Shown here piece after piece: positions 37,998 through 49,500 of a DNA stretch of 64,000 nucleotides. The notes below the pieces were generated by a model. The model did no database searches, was not told the DNA's origin, and saw only the letters and a list, made by a program, of their open reading frames with translations. Position 1 is the first letter of the stretch, and the number at the start of each line of letters is the position of its first letter. This DNA is from Parus major (lineage: Eukaryota; Chordata; Aves; Passeriformes; Paridae), in the NCBI RefSeq assembly GCF_001522545.3, contig NC_031768.1, positions 86,781,144-86,845,143 of the forward strand, given 5' to 3'. The position numbers were made by a program, and so were the translations under genes.

Positions 37998-38660
37998 TTG
38001 ACAAGTCCAGACTGGAAAGGGAGATGATCTGGTCCAACCTCCTACTGAAAGCTGAGCCCTGTGTCTTGAATATTTCCAGCCAAGCGGATTCTTCCATTTC
38101 TCTGGGCTAGAAATAGCATTTTGCTGTTTTCATATTAAACGCTGTTTTTCTTATATGTAGAGGGACTTACCCTTTTTCCTGTTGCCTCTTATCCTGTCAC
38201 CATGTACCCTCATGAAAACACCCTCCCTCCTCTCTGTAACTACCTACTACTATTGGAAAACTGTGAGTAGACACTTATCACCTGCCCAAGCCTTCTCTCC
38301 TCTCAGCTACACAAATCCAGCCTCTTAAGCTGTCAAAGTTCTTCAACCCTCAAGTCATTCCCCAGACCATGCCAAATTTTTCAGACCACATCCAAACTGT
38401 GGGGACAAAACTGAACACAGTATTTTATGTGTGTCCTAACAAGTGTTGCTCAGAATAATCCCACCCCTTGATCTGTTCACTACCCTTGCAGGTTGGGATA
38501 ATAATAATAATAATAATAATAATAATATAATAAAATAATTCAATCTCTGCTCTTTGGGATTATTCCATCCCTGCAGGACTTCACATTTATCTTTGTTGAA
38601 CCTCATCCAATTCTTGTTGGCCCAAACTTCCAAACTAAGTGCTGTTAATAAATATATAGG
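37998..38660 (-). mobile_element. CR1-like LINE remnant
   Basis: The plus-strand text begins with the complement of a CR1 3' UTR (GGTCCAACCTCCTACTGAAA...) and, read on the minus strand, includes a degraded reverse-transcriptase C-terminal word (WMRFNKDKCEVLQ). It is more diverged than the copy at 17 kb, and a TAA microsatellite lies inside it. Confidence 0.8.
38498..38530. repeat. (TAA)n microsatellite
   Basis: About nine uninterrupted ATA/TAA triplets followed by an imperfect ATAATAAAATAAT tail, embedded in the CR1 remnant. Confidence 0.95.
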
Positions 38661-38764
38661 CATCTTCTTGTTACAGACCACCATGAGCTGCACCCTGCTC
38701 CTGGGGATAATTCATCCTATAGTACTCAAGAACTTGCAGTGATGTAAACACTGATGAGTTCTTC

Positions 38765-39463
38765 TATAGGTATTTAAGAGAAATCTCTGAATCAGCAGCC
38801 CTTACTCTTATGGAAGATTCCAATTTCCCAGGTATCACCTGGGAAAAACAAATTGCTTAGATGAACGCATCTAGGAAATTCCTGGAGTTTGTAGGCAATA
38901 ACTTCTTGTCACAGATATTCAGTGAGACAGCTAAGAAAGATGCCCTCCTAGACTTGCTATTTGTGAAGAGAGAAGGACTCATGAGAGTGTTGGTGCTGCC
39001 TCACCCAGAGTGCTGGCAGCACTTCTGGGCCCCACCGTTTCAGAGGGGTGAGAAAATCTTTGAATGTGTGCAGAGGAGGGCAACAAAGCTGGTGAAGGGG
39101 CTGGAAGGTGTGTTCTGGGAGGAGCAGTTGAGGGCTCTGGGTTTATCCAGCCTGGAAAAAAGAAAGGTGGAGAAGTGACCCCCTTGCTCTCTGCAGCTTG
39201 CTGAGGGGAAGGGGAGATAGAGGTTCTGATCCTTCTTCCTGGGGATCCAGTGGAGATGGTTCAAAGCTGTGTTAGGGGACATCAGGAAGCATTTCTTTAC
39301 CTAGAAGGTGGTCAGACACAGGAACAGGCTTCATGGAGCCATACCCCAAGCCTGTCAGTGTGTAAGAGGCATTTCGACAAAGTCCTTAATAACATGCTTC
39401 AGCTTCTAGTCATCCCTGGAGCAGGTGGGGAGTTGGAGGTGTAGATTCCTTCCAACTGAAATT
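38765..39463 (+). mobile_element. Internally deleted CR1 LINE
   Basis: The left part encodes the end of the CR1 endonuclease region (FLEFVGNNFLSQIF ... DALLDLLFVKREGL). It then jumps directly to the reverse-transcriptase C-terminus and 3' UTR (CAGAGGAGGGCAACAAAGCT, CATCAGGAAGCATTTCTTTA, CCTTCCAACTGAAATTATTC). The middle of ORF2 is missing. The copy is non-autonomous and faces away from the remnant at 38.0-38.66 kb. Confidence 0.9.
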
Positions 39464-39583
39464 ATTCTATTCCTATTCCTATTCCTATTCCTATTCCTAT
39501 TCCTATTCCTATTCCTATTCCTATTCCTATTCCTATTCCTATTCCATTCTAGTCCCTTCCGTTCCCTTCCGTTCCACTCCAGT
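39464..39583. repeat. (ATTCCT)n hexamer array grown from a CR1 tail
   Basis: Roughly thirteen copies of ATTCCT run from about 39469 to 39545, directly continuing the CR1 3' terminus ATTATTCTATTCC, and then degrade into CCCTTCCGTTCC-type units. Canonical CR1 copies end in a short ATTCTATG-type repeat, so this looks like tail slippage. Confidence 0.93.
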
Positions 39584-39889
39584 TTGCAGACACACACCAA
39601 AGGTTCAGATACCAGAAGTAATTCAGTACCTAATTTAGTTCTGTTGCTTATCATTGCCTCTAATTCCATTCCCAGATACAACAGGGAGTAAAAATGTTTT
39701 TAACTCAGCCCTCTGTGAAATAATAACCTCTTGCCCCCTTTTTTCTCCTTTTGTTTGTAAAATCAAAGAGGGCATAAAACAAGATTTGACAAACAGGACT
39801 GGATCAGGACAAATTATGAATTTGCATTTTACAGAAGTCATAAATAGATTTATGTGTGATGTGTTCCCCACGTGATGTGGGCTGGGCAG

Positions 39890-40398
39890 GCAGTTGTTCC
39901 TGCTTTGTGAGGCAGAGATCAAGATTCCTTTGCTACGTGGGGAAAACCCCAGAATTTTCAGGGAACTTTCTCATTGAAGTGAAGCAGACCAAAGAGATAC
40001 GACACAGGTAAGCACTCCCCCACTGCTCACTCCGCCCTCTTTCCTAATGAGTTTCCTGCTTTTGTGGGACAGACCGAGAAGAGCTGCACAAGAGTCGAAG
40101 GTGTGTGATCGTCTAGAAACTGCTTTGGATTCAGAACCTGGAAAACAGAGATTCTACTTTCCCATGCAAAACTTGTACAATGGGATCTTCCCATCAGTTG
40201 CTATCTTGCCATAGTCATTAGTTTCCGACTTTTATTTTTGAATAGTTTCCCTACCAAAAAACTCGAAAGGAGGAAAGGGAGAGTTTTAACTCGTGTTCTA
40301 TCCTCGGGTCAGAACGGGAAGCAGCAGCTCACATTTTTCCTTGTGATGAAGAGAGAAGTTAAAACATGACTGCTCGTACCTTCCAAAACCTCTTTCTG
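39890..40398 (+). promoter_or_regulatory. TMEM139: Probable TMEM139 promoter and 5' non-coding exons
   Basis: Two good donor sites lie upstream of the first coding exon: ACACAG/GTAAGC with the exon ending at 40007, and CTTTCTG/GTAAGT with the exon ending at 40398. They could be alternative or successive 5' UTR exons. A symmetric GGGGAAAACCCC resembling a kappa-B site occurs near 39940. Exon starts are not determinable here. Confidence 0.4.
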
Positions 40399-41372
40399 GT
40401 AAGTACATGCTAAAAAAAAAAGTGTTTCTTTTGCTTATATGCATTTAATTATTTTTGCTGTAATAACGGGAAAGCACACAATGTAACATGTAGCTATATA
40501 AAACTGTTTATTTGTTTGGAGATGTATATTCATAAAAAGTATGCCCACTGTTTCATGCTTTTTTCCTTCAAAGAGGTCTTCACCGAAGCAGTGGGATAGA
40601 TGTAGGTTAGTATAACACGTGCAAGACAGCTCCTTAATTATGGTATTCTTGAATGCCACAGATCCCTGGTATTCATTTCATATTGACTGCACACAGTGAC
40701 AACTGCTGTCCTTTCACAGAAATGGGGTTTGGAATGGAGGACAGGAAGGGCTCTTGTGTCTGAGAACAGAGCAAAAAACCAGGCATATCAACAGAGAAAG
40801 AACTGAGAATACAGGCAAATACTGAAATAAATGCCTACATTTTACAAAAACACACATACCCTAGCTACACCCAGAACCTAAAGTTACATTACTGCTCTAG
40901 TACTACACTGAAGTAAGATGCTTGATTGACCAGGGCAGACAGGCGTATTAAATATTGCTGCTTTTCTTCCGGGATTTGAATTAGTATTTGAATGTTGATT
41001 ATGCAAGGCACAAATGTCCTAGAATTAATCCTAATCCTAGAATTAATCCTTATGGTTATTCGGTGTCTTGCTTTCGCAGTAGCCTCAATCTGCCTCCCTG
41101 GTAAGCCAGACCTTTTTAGATATGTCTGGTAATAAGTGCTGATGGTCTATTTATGCATTTTATGTTTTGCAACTGTGTCCAAGTATTCCAGCTATTCAAT
41201 ATGCATGCTGACAGGAAATTCTAATATGTTTACATTGGTGTGCACAGATTTCCCAGGCTTATGATGCACATGCATGTACTCGAGTGTGTATGTTTCTACT
41301 TCGGTCACAATACTTAGGAACGTGTTCATATGCTCATGTTTCATGTTGAAAAAACTCTTCCATCTTCCACAG

Positions 41373-41681
41373 ATGTCTGTCCCTTTAAGTGCCCATCCGT
41401 TCTCAAGTGCCTGCTACTGCCATCCCTTCTGCCATGTGGTTAGAGACACGCTGGAAGAACATCCGCCAAACCTTGCTGCTCCTGTTCACCGCTGCTCTCC
41501 TCATCGGGGTCACCATGCTGGCCATCTCCTCTAACATCAACCCAGTAGGCTACTTCTTCCTCGGGGTAGGGGGAGTGTGCCTGGTCGGCTATTTGCTGAG
41601 TGTGTTTGTCGAGTGTTACCTGAGGAATCAACACAGGCATGACGCAAATGAAATACCTCCAAACAGGCAAAGCCAAGCAGG
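41373..41681 (+). CDS. TMEM139: TMEM139 coding exon 1 (with 61 nt of 5' UTR)
   Basis: Acceptor CATCTTCCACAG at 41371-41372; donor AGCAGG/GTAAGC. Coding begins at the ATG at 41434 (GCCATGT), the first in-frame ATG. An earlier ATG at 41373 is in another frame. The exon encodes both membrane helices and ends RQSQA plus two bases. Confidence 0.88.
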
Positions 41682-43439
41682 GTAAGCAGCAACCTGGTTA
41701 CTCCTCTTTAACTCTCTCACTTCACTCATGGCCATTCTAAACACTCTTTTGTTGCCCTTCCCCTGAGGCAGCACATGCAGACTCCATTCCTAATGATAAA
41801 AGTTCTTTTCAGGTCTTTTTCCCTCATTATTGATGTGGAGGTTGCAAATGTCAATGCCACGCATGTTCTGTACCTTTTATAATACGAATTTTCTCCTCCC
41901 TGGGAACTGATCCACTAAAACTTGCCAATGTTAAACTGATCCAGGCCCATTTTATTTTTCTTTGAGTAATCGAGGCTTGCCAAACAATGAGTCAGACAAG
42001 GAAAAAGAAAAAATGTTGAAGCAATACCAAATGTTATTTGGGTTTAGCTCTATAAACCTTATCTCTAGAGCAACTGTTTCTTGGCAAACTTTAAGAGAAA
42101 CCTGTAACTGGGTGTGTTTCGCTCTTAAAATTCCTACTTGACGCTAATAAAACCCCTGATTTTTAGAGACTCTGAGCACTACCAGCTCTTTTTGGCTTCA
42201 GGGTCATTTGCAGGTTCTCAGCATCATCTAATTTAACCCCAGTTTTCCTACTGTCATTGAAGAAGTTTACTTTATTTGTAGCCTTGCCTCCTTGTATAAT
42301 CCAAATAATCGTTACCCATGTGCATAAAAGACTTGATGTTCCTAAATAGAGTGTGTATTTTCAGAAAGACTATATAAAAAAAGAAGTCTAAATTTGGCCC
42401 TGTTCGTTTGGAGGCATACTTGAAGAAAACTAGTATCCTTTTATTTAAAAATACGACCTGAAAAAGAAAATGTCTCCAAAGTAACATTTTTTCTTTGCAG
42501 ATAGTTCTTTTAAACACAGAATAATTAGTCTTTGTTTAAACTAAATAAAAGTACCTAATTTTCTCTTCTTAAAAATTGGATGGACATTGAGCTAATATAT
42601 TAAAAAAAATAGGTCCTGTTTTATTCCATGAGATAACTAGTAGTTAGCAATCCTTAGTGATAAATTTTAACTGTAGGAGAACACTAGGTTAAGGCTAGGA
42701 CACTGAACTGAACAGTGTGGGTAGCTTCACTAACTCTGGGGAATGTGGGAAAATGGTCAGATGAGCTGTTTTCTTTACCAGTAAGAAAGACATTCAGTTG
42801 GCTGGAGAGGTGAGCTGATCCAGAATATCCTACACAGCAATTCCATGTGAGATACACTGCCTCAGTCCCATTTGTTGATTGTGGCATGGTCCCTATACTC
42901 CATGATCTGTACTATAAATATAAACTATGCAGTAAAATAACGAGTGTATCTGGCATTGCTCCTGGCACAGGGTGAATGCTGCCTACGAAGCGCCCACCTA
43001 TGAGGAGGTGATGACCATGTCAGCTCCAGCAATATGGACAATTACATCCAACCCAGGCTCCGTGCCCTCGCCGCTGAGCGAGCCTCCCCCGTACAACGTC
43101 GTTATTGAATCCTCTGCCCAACAAGAGATGATGGTGGAGGCTCTCCAGGGCCCAGTGCCAGCAGACACAGTGCACACCTCTGAGACAGACACGGGCTCCA
43201 GGACGCACCTGCAGCTGGTGCTGCCCCCAAGACTGCAGCGGTTTGTTTCGGACATCCATGAGGAGAAAGATGTTGAAGAAGGGTTTGAACCACTGGAGCC
43301 ACTCACTCCACCACCTGCTTACGAGACTGCCATCAGTGATGAGGTCTTTGAAGATGCTCACCAGCCCTCTGGGTTAGGAGTGATCTCACCTTCCATGAAT
43401 ACAGAACCAAACCCTCACCCCAATACAGGATGCTCCTAG
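41434..43439 (+). CDS. TMEM139: TMEM139 transmembrane protein
   Basis: Two coding exons (41434-41681 and 42971-43439) encode 238 residues. Two membrane helices lie near residues 13-32 and 39-60 (LLLLFTAALLIGVTMLAI, then YFFLGVGGVCLVGYLLSVFV), joined by SSNINPVG. A long acidic, proline-rich cytosolic tail follows. Conserved words shared with human TMEM139 are the PVxYFFL start of helix 2, the APTYEE segment, PPPYNVV and LEPLTPPPAYE. PPPY and PPAY are PPxY motifs of the kind bound by WW domains of NEDD4-type ubiquitin ligases. It is slightly longer than the human protein (216 residues). The molecular role of TMEM139 is poorly known. Position just upstream of CASP2 on the same strand matches human 7q34. 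Confidence 0.92.
42971..43439 (+). CDS. TMEM139: TMEM139 coding exon 2
   Basis: Acceptor CTCCTGGCACAG; the first base completes a glycine codon, then VNAAYEAPTYEEV. Encodes the cytosolic tail with both PPxY motifs and stops at TAG 43437-43439. This is an unusually large terminal exon carrying two-thirds of the protein, as in mammals. Confidence 0.92.
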
Positions 43440-44762
43440 AGGGATGGTAAAACAGCTGATAATGTTTTGCTGAAACGTTTGTCTCATCATTCTTTGAACC
43501 GGAATTGAACTACAGACACAGCTTCTGATGTTACTAGAATCTTATTGCACAAAACAGAAATCAATGCAATACCACACTGCTTTGTCTTGGTATATCCATA
43601 AAACCACTACGAGGAAAGCTGTGTTATGTATGGCAACATTCTCAAACTGGAGCTACACCTTTATGGAAGAGGAGAAGTAAATCCTGAGAGGAGACAAGAG
43701 AACTTGCCAAAAGAAGGATTGAAGGACTGTACGATGCAGCCAGAAGAATCTGCCTGGGAAAGGGGAGGAATAGAAACAACACTAAGCACATTCTGCCTGT
43801 GCATTGCAAACAGGAATATTGCTGAGTGCTGTCGGGTTATCAGCCACCCTGAAGTCCCTACAGAGAGAACAAGCATGCGCTCCCCACGTTACTGTTTTGC
43901 AGCAACACAAATTTTTGGTCTGTTTTTTACTGTCCCTCTGCCACACCTGCTCCACATCCTCAGCTGTGCTACATGGGAGCGTGACTGAGAGGAGAGTGTC
44001 TGGCTGCATGTGGAAGGTGGTACCACCTGACACCTCACATAGGGTTGAAAAGCTGATAGTATGCATCAAATGACTTCTGTTGTTCACAAACTTCGCATCC
44101 CACACAGCCAGTGGTGGACAAGAGGGAGATAAGTTTTCCCCCTGCAAGAGAGGGCAGTGATGGGATACATGCACATGTAAGCATCCTCTGCTTGGACTTA
44201 GTGGCTCTACAACAGGGTGTATGTCTGCTGTACTACAGATGGACTCTAACAGATGGCCTGAGACACTTTATTGTCCTTTATTATGCACAGAAAGGCCAAA
44301 GCTCCTCCAGTTCTCTGTGGGCTCTGGAAAGGTCCTGTCTGCCTGCCAAGGCAGCGGAGCACCTGAGGACAAAAGTGCCAAGACACATTTGGCCTTCATC
44401 ATGGTGGTTCTAGGCTGTAGGCCTAGGTTCTAGCTCTCACTGATCAGTGATGCTGTGCCTTTTTAAATTGGTGAGCTAAACTGATCGGCCCTGCAGAGTC
44501 AAAGTGGTCTGCAGTCTGCAAAGAGATGCATTTGCGTCTGGTGAATTTCCAAATTAAAAAATAAAAATGGTGGTCTGATTCTCCTGTGAAGGAGAGCAGC
44601 AATCACAGCCTTACTCATGGCTGCATCTTTAATTCATATGAGGAACCATCAAACCATAGGCTAGAAGCAAATAAATTATTTCTTATTGTTTGATTCTTTA
44701 TAGTCCAAAGGAAAAAAAAAAGACCTTTTATGTTGTTTATAAATAAACAGGACTGCATTTAA
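43440..44762 (+). other. TMEM139: TMEM139 3' UTR with candidate poly(A) signals
   Basis: No further coding similarity is seen after the stop. AATAAA hexamers occur at 44560, 44670 and 44742; any of these could end the transcript. Confidence 0.5.
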
Positions 44763-45389
44763 GATTCCTGGTAACATCATTAATTTTTCCTCCCAAAAGA
44801 AACACTCCATAAAGCCATGCTTTTGCTTGCATTCTGCTTGTTTGATAATCTTGGCTTAGAAAAAAGAGTTCCATTTCTGAATCGACAGCTGAAACACTTT
44901 ATTATCATTATTGATGAAACAATTATGATACCTCTATCATGGAAGTATTAGGAGAGACAAATTTGCTGATCAAGGCAATGTGGTTTCTTTAATGTCAATC
45001 ACTGCTTGCACTTCCCTCCTGTATCTGTTAACAGAAAAGAAAAAAACCTCACCAAAGGGTGTCACAGGTATGTGACACAGGCATAGAAACTTTGAGTCTT
45101 AAACTGGGCAACTCAGGACCTTCCTGAGTGCACCAAATTGCCAGGAGTCAGGAAGAAATTCAGGTGACCAGAACAGACTAAAAACTAGCCAAAACAAAGA
45201 CCAAAAATGTCACCAGTTACGATCAGTACAATTTTGTCTTCAACATTTGTAAAGGTTGTCAAGCCTTTGTACTTGTGTTGATCTTTAGCAGATAGAACTC
45301 CTGTGTGTCAGGACACAGGAAATCTATGAGCTAAAGAATAATGTGCAGAAGCCATCTGAAGCTTTAAGTAACTTTTTTTTTGTAAGTTG
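44763..45389. other. Intergenic spacer, nothing recognised
   Basis: AT-rich sequence between TMEM139 and a CR1 copy. I see no gene, RNA or notable repeat in it. Confidence 0.6.
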
Positions 45390-45765
45390 TAAGAGGAGCA
45401 GCTGTGGGAGCTGGGATTGTTTAGCCTGGAGAAGGCTCAGGGGAGACTTTATCGCTCTCTACAGCTCCCTGAAAGGAGGCTGCAGCCAGGTGGGGCTTGG
45501 TCTCTTCTCCCAGGCAACCAGAGGCAGGGTCAGAGGGACTGGCCTCAAGCTGTGCCAGGGGAGGTTCAGGCTGGACATCAGGAGGAATTTCTTCTCGGGA
45601 GGGTTGTCGAGCATTGGGGCTGCACAAGAGGTGGTGGAGTCACCACCCCTGGAGGTGTTTAAGGAAAGACTGGACGAAGCACTCAGCAGTATGGTCTACT
45701 TGTCATGGTGGTGTTTGGTCAAAGGTTGGTGATCTCAGAGGTCCTTTCCAACTGATTCTGTAACG
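45390..45765 (+). mobile_element. CR1 LINE 3' end, 5'-truncated
   Basis: Contains the typical CR1 3' UTR words GGGATTGTTTAGCCTGGAGA, CAGGCTGGACATCAGGAGGA, AATTTCTTCTCGGGAGGGTT and TCAGAGGTCCTTTCCAACTG. It ends at ATTCTGTAAC. It is a fairly young-looking copy lying between TMEM139 and the CASP2 promoter. Confidence 0.93.
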
Positions 45766-45985
45766 AGAGCCGTGAATTTGCTTTTACTAAGATGCTCACT
45801 TGATTTTCCCTTTATATTTCCCTTCCTATTTCTCTGCACATCCCCTGTGCTCCATTTCTCCCTCCCTCTTAATTACAAGCACGTTATCATTTCTGACTGC
45901 AGCTGATTCCCGCAGAAACCCATCTCAGCAGAGGCAAAAGAAACTAAAACTAAAATAGTAAAAAGCAAAGAAATTAAAATAGGTT

Positions 45986-46018
45986 AAGAAAAACAAACAA
46001 ACAAACAAACAAAAAAAA
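45986..46018. repeat. (AAAC)n microsatellite
   Basis: About five AAAC units ending in an A-run, immediately upstream of the CASP2 CpG island. Confidence 0.85.
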
Positions 46019-46049
46019 CAAAGCAAAAAGAAGGCTTCCCAGGAAAGCC

Positions 46050-46400
46050 GCAGCCCCGGTGCTCCTCCCGGCAGGCCCAGCCCGTGCCCCGGCTCCGCAC
46101 TCCCTGAGGGGCCGCTCCCCAGCCCGGGGCAGGAAGAGGCGGGAAAGCGCGTCCTGCGCGCCGCGGTCACGTGACGGCGGGAAGAGGGCGTCCCGCCGTT
46201 TGAATCGCGGGGGCCGCCGGGAAAAGGCGGGAGGGCGGCCATACTTTCCGCCCGCCCGCCCGCCCGTCGTCAGGTGGCGGCGGCCGCGGCCCGTGGGGTC
46301 CCGCCGCTTCCCCCCGAGCCCAAAGCCGCGACGGGGACGCAGGTGGCTCCTTTGGCTCCTTGCCGCGGCGCTCGGCCCAGGTGTCCCCGCTCTTCCCAGG
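46050..46400 (+). promoter_or_regulatory. CASP2: CASP2 CpG-island promoter and 5' UTR
   Basis: A compact GC- and CpG-rich island runs into the first coding exon. It contains the palindrome GTCACGTGAC (46166-46175), E2F-like GGCGGGAAA (46139-46147) and related GGGAAAAGGCGGG (about 46219), and a CCCG repeat near 46248-46268. There is no TATA box. The frame stays open upstream of the ATG but contains no earlier in-frame ATG. Confidence 0.8.
46166..46175. promoter_or_regulatory. CASP2: CLEAR / USF-type E-box palindrome
   Basis: GTCACGTGAC is a perfect 10-base palindrome matching the CLEAR consensus bound by TFEB/TFE3/MITF and the site preferred by USF1/2. It lies about 230 bases upstream of the CASP2 start codon in the CpG island. 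Occupancy is inferred from motif identity only. Confidence 0.5.
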
Positions 46401-46550
46401 ATGCTGGCGGCGTGCGGCATGCAGCGGTGCCACCAAGAAGCGCTGAAGAAGAATCGGGTGATGCTGGCCAAGCAGCTGGTGTTGAATGTGCTGGTGCAGC
46501 ACATGGTGGAGAAGGACATCATCACCGCGGAGATGGTGGAAATGATACAG
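46401..46550 (+). CDS. CASP2: CASP2 coding exon 1 (CARD, first half)
   Basis: Encodes residues 1-50 ([20 protein letters not shown] and onward to MVEMIQ). The start is the first in-frame ATG in the island; a second ATG in frame at codon 7 is possible. Donor ATACAG/GTATTA. Followed by a 5.3-kb intron. Confidence 0.94.
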
Positions 46551-49500
46551 GTATTATCGCGCGTTGAGCTTTATTTCTGGCTGAGCTCGGTGTCTTTCCT
46601 TGCAGAGGCAGCGTGGAAGGAACTCACCTGTTACCCGCAGGTTTCAGTGCGATTGCGCTCAGAGGACCTGCAGGGCTTTGGTTGCAGCGTGCAGGAGAGC
46701 TGCAAGGTGCTTTTTTAGGAAGAAAAAGCGCATTTCCTCTGAGATTCCTTGTGTTCTGGTGTGCAGCTGCAGCAGGCTGCGCTTTGTGGATCGGATGGTG
46801 GCTTCCAGTCCTTTATTGTAATATTGCCCTTATTTATTTTATTTTTTTTCACATGAAAAAGCAGGAATAATATTTCCTGTATTTCCAAACGATACTGTGA
46901 AAATAAGTGAATGAGTATGTTATGTACCAGTTCGCTGTGGCATCCTCCTTATGAATTGTGCTTCATTATGTTTTTGTAAATGGCATGAAGCACATTGCAG
47001 TGTTCTAGGTTCACTGTTAAATAGCAAACGCTGTTTGTTTGTAGGCTCGTGTTTACTTTACCTGTGCAGTGGGAAAGAAGTGTGGAGAGAAGTTACTGGA
47101 AATAGCTTGGGATTTTTCCCAGAGAGGTGGTAATGCACAGAGCACTGTGCAGGATGGTCATGCAGGATTTCCAAAGAAAGCAGGCTGGAAAAGGAGTGGT
47201 TGAAGCTGCACGTCAGGTGCATGTCAGGTCTTACTGCTAAGGTTTTGATAGCAGTGAAGAAATAACTTCCTGATTAATTTTGAGTCACTGTCAAAGATAA
47301 TGTGAATCACTTTGCTTACTGTGACGCAAAGATAATATTAGGTGCCTCATGGGGCCTGTCAAGGATATTAGTGCTGAACTGTGGGTGCTCCAGGCAGTCT
47401 CACCTGAAATAGCTCCAGTCCCTAGTGGAAGAGAACAAAGATACCGTGAAACAGTGCAAGCCAGAGAATGAATCAAGGACTTCTCCAGGTTTGGGCTGAA
47501 GTAGTTGATTTCTTCATGGTAGCTGGTATGGGACTGTTTTGGATTCGTGCAGGAAACAGTGTTGTTAATGTAGAGGTATTTTAGTTATTGTGAGCAGTGC
47601 TGACCCAGAGCCAAGGCCTTTTCTTCTCACCCAACCCCACCAGCAATGCTGGAGGTGCACAAGAAATTGGGAAAAGTAGGGGGGACACTCATCCGAGATA
47701 GCTGACCCCAAATGACCCAAGGGATGTCCCACTCCATTTGGTGTCATGGTCAGCATGTAAAGGTAGGGGAAGAAGAAGGAAGGAAGGGGAAACTCTGAGT
47801 GGCAGAACATGGTGCTAATGATGCCAAGGTCTTGTGTGTGATCCCTGTATTGGCCATTCACTTAAATGTTTGACTCAATGATCCCTGTGGGTCCCTTCCC
47901 ACTCAGAATATTCTGTGATTCTAAGTCACCATTGTGAGTGATGGAGCCCCGCTGTCCTTAGGAATCTGTGGAATGGCTGAACACTGCCTGCCAACAGGAA
48001 GTAGTGGATGAATTCTTTATTTTTGCTTTGTGTGGGTGGCTTTTACTTTACCTCTTAAACCATCTTTGTCTCAACTTTTCTCACTTTAATTCCTTGGATT
48101 CTCCCCACTGTTCCGCTTGGGGAGGAAGTAACTGAGCATCTGATGCTTAGCAGCCCACAGGGGTTAAGCAACAGCATTGCTGAAGTGTGGACAGTGAGTT
48201 GGACTGGGCTTTTGATGGTCACCAAAGGGGGAGCAGGGATAAGGGAAGAAAAGGAAAAACAAAATCCTCTCAAATGTAAAGTAATGACAGGGGAAGTACT
48301 CTTTTTGGCAAGGCGCTGTTGTAGTTAAAAAGTATTAAACTGAGACAGAAGGGAAGAAGCCTAAAGGAACTTTCCCCTTCAGATGTGAGTAAAAGGGAAT
48401 GCAACAATACTTAGTAATGGATTATCAGTAAGGAGAAAGGTGTTATGATGGATAAGTAATGACGGATGGTAAAGAGTAAGAGCTTAGTGGGAAAACTATG
48501 CCTAATACAATAAACACACCTAACTAAGAGCTTAAATATGTATAAATAGCAGTAGCAGCCTGAGCAACAGAACAAGAGTGACTTGAACTACTGTTGCAGG
48601 GTATTGCTCTGGAAATTGCAACAAAAATTAAAATATGGCAGAGGTAGAAGGAAAGCTGCAACTGCAAAATATGCATTGTACTAGAAGGATAGAAATGAAG
48701 GGACATTTACTGGATAGTCCTACAGGTAGGAGTGCTGTGGAGAAAAAGTAAAGTGCATTTAAAAAAAAAAATTGTTCAAGTGGAAAACACTTTGGCTTTC
48801 ATTTTCTTGTAGTAGGTCTGTGAATTTTTAATATTCTTCCTGTCTCTGGCAAATGTGAGCACAGGTCTTAGAAGTGCTGTTAAGTAGCCTGTTACTGAAA
48901 ATGTATTGTGATGCTGATCATCAGTACCTTAATGGAAACAGGAGGAGCCAAATGCCATTTTCTGATGAAAGAGAATAGATTGTCCTGGATATTATAACTG
49001 ACTGGTTCTATATATATCCTCCTGCACCCCCAATAAGTCAGGAAATCAAGATCTGGATAAATAGTTCTGTTCTAAATCATCTTTTCTTAAAAACACAAGT
49101 TACACTGGTCCTGATGGCTTGATTTAAGCTAAACAAAAGAAGAAAATGGTTCTGGAAATGGAGAACTTAAATAAATTTCTGTAATCTAAGAGAAGTGAAA
49201 TAAATCAAGGAGCTCAGGGAGATGAAGCATGACATTTTTTCCAAGTGTGAGGTGTCAAACCAGTACTGAAACTTCACCACAAGTAAGAAAAAGATGGAAG
49301 AGGGAGTGTATTGCAGGAAGAGCCACTGAAGACAAAGGTGGTTCAACCACTGGATGAAGAGCTCACAAGGAATATGAAAAGTAGAGAGTCTGTAGGTGTG
49401 CAGCACTGGAGAAGAATCAGTAAATAGAAGCTGCTTCCTTTGATGTGTGAAATGTGGGGAGATAGTAGGATCTGTCGGTATTGAACTTAAATTGGGTCAT

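Noticed and set aside
39406..39691. Open frames with Asn-Arg or Leu-Phe repeats
   Set aside because: These are translations of the ATTCCT hexamer array, not proteins.
41389..41433. TMEM139 starting at the GTG at 41389
   Set aside because: A normal ATG in good context lies 45 bases downstream, just before the first membrane helix.
46059..46400. An N-terminal extension of caspase-2 upstream of 46401
   Set aside because: The frame is open but has no ATG, only a GTG at 46059, and does not resemble the human caspase-2L N-terminus. It is better explained as 5' UTR.
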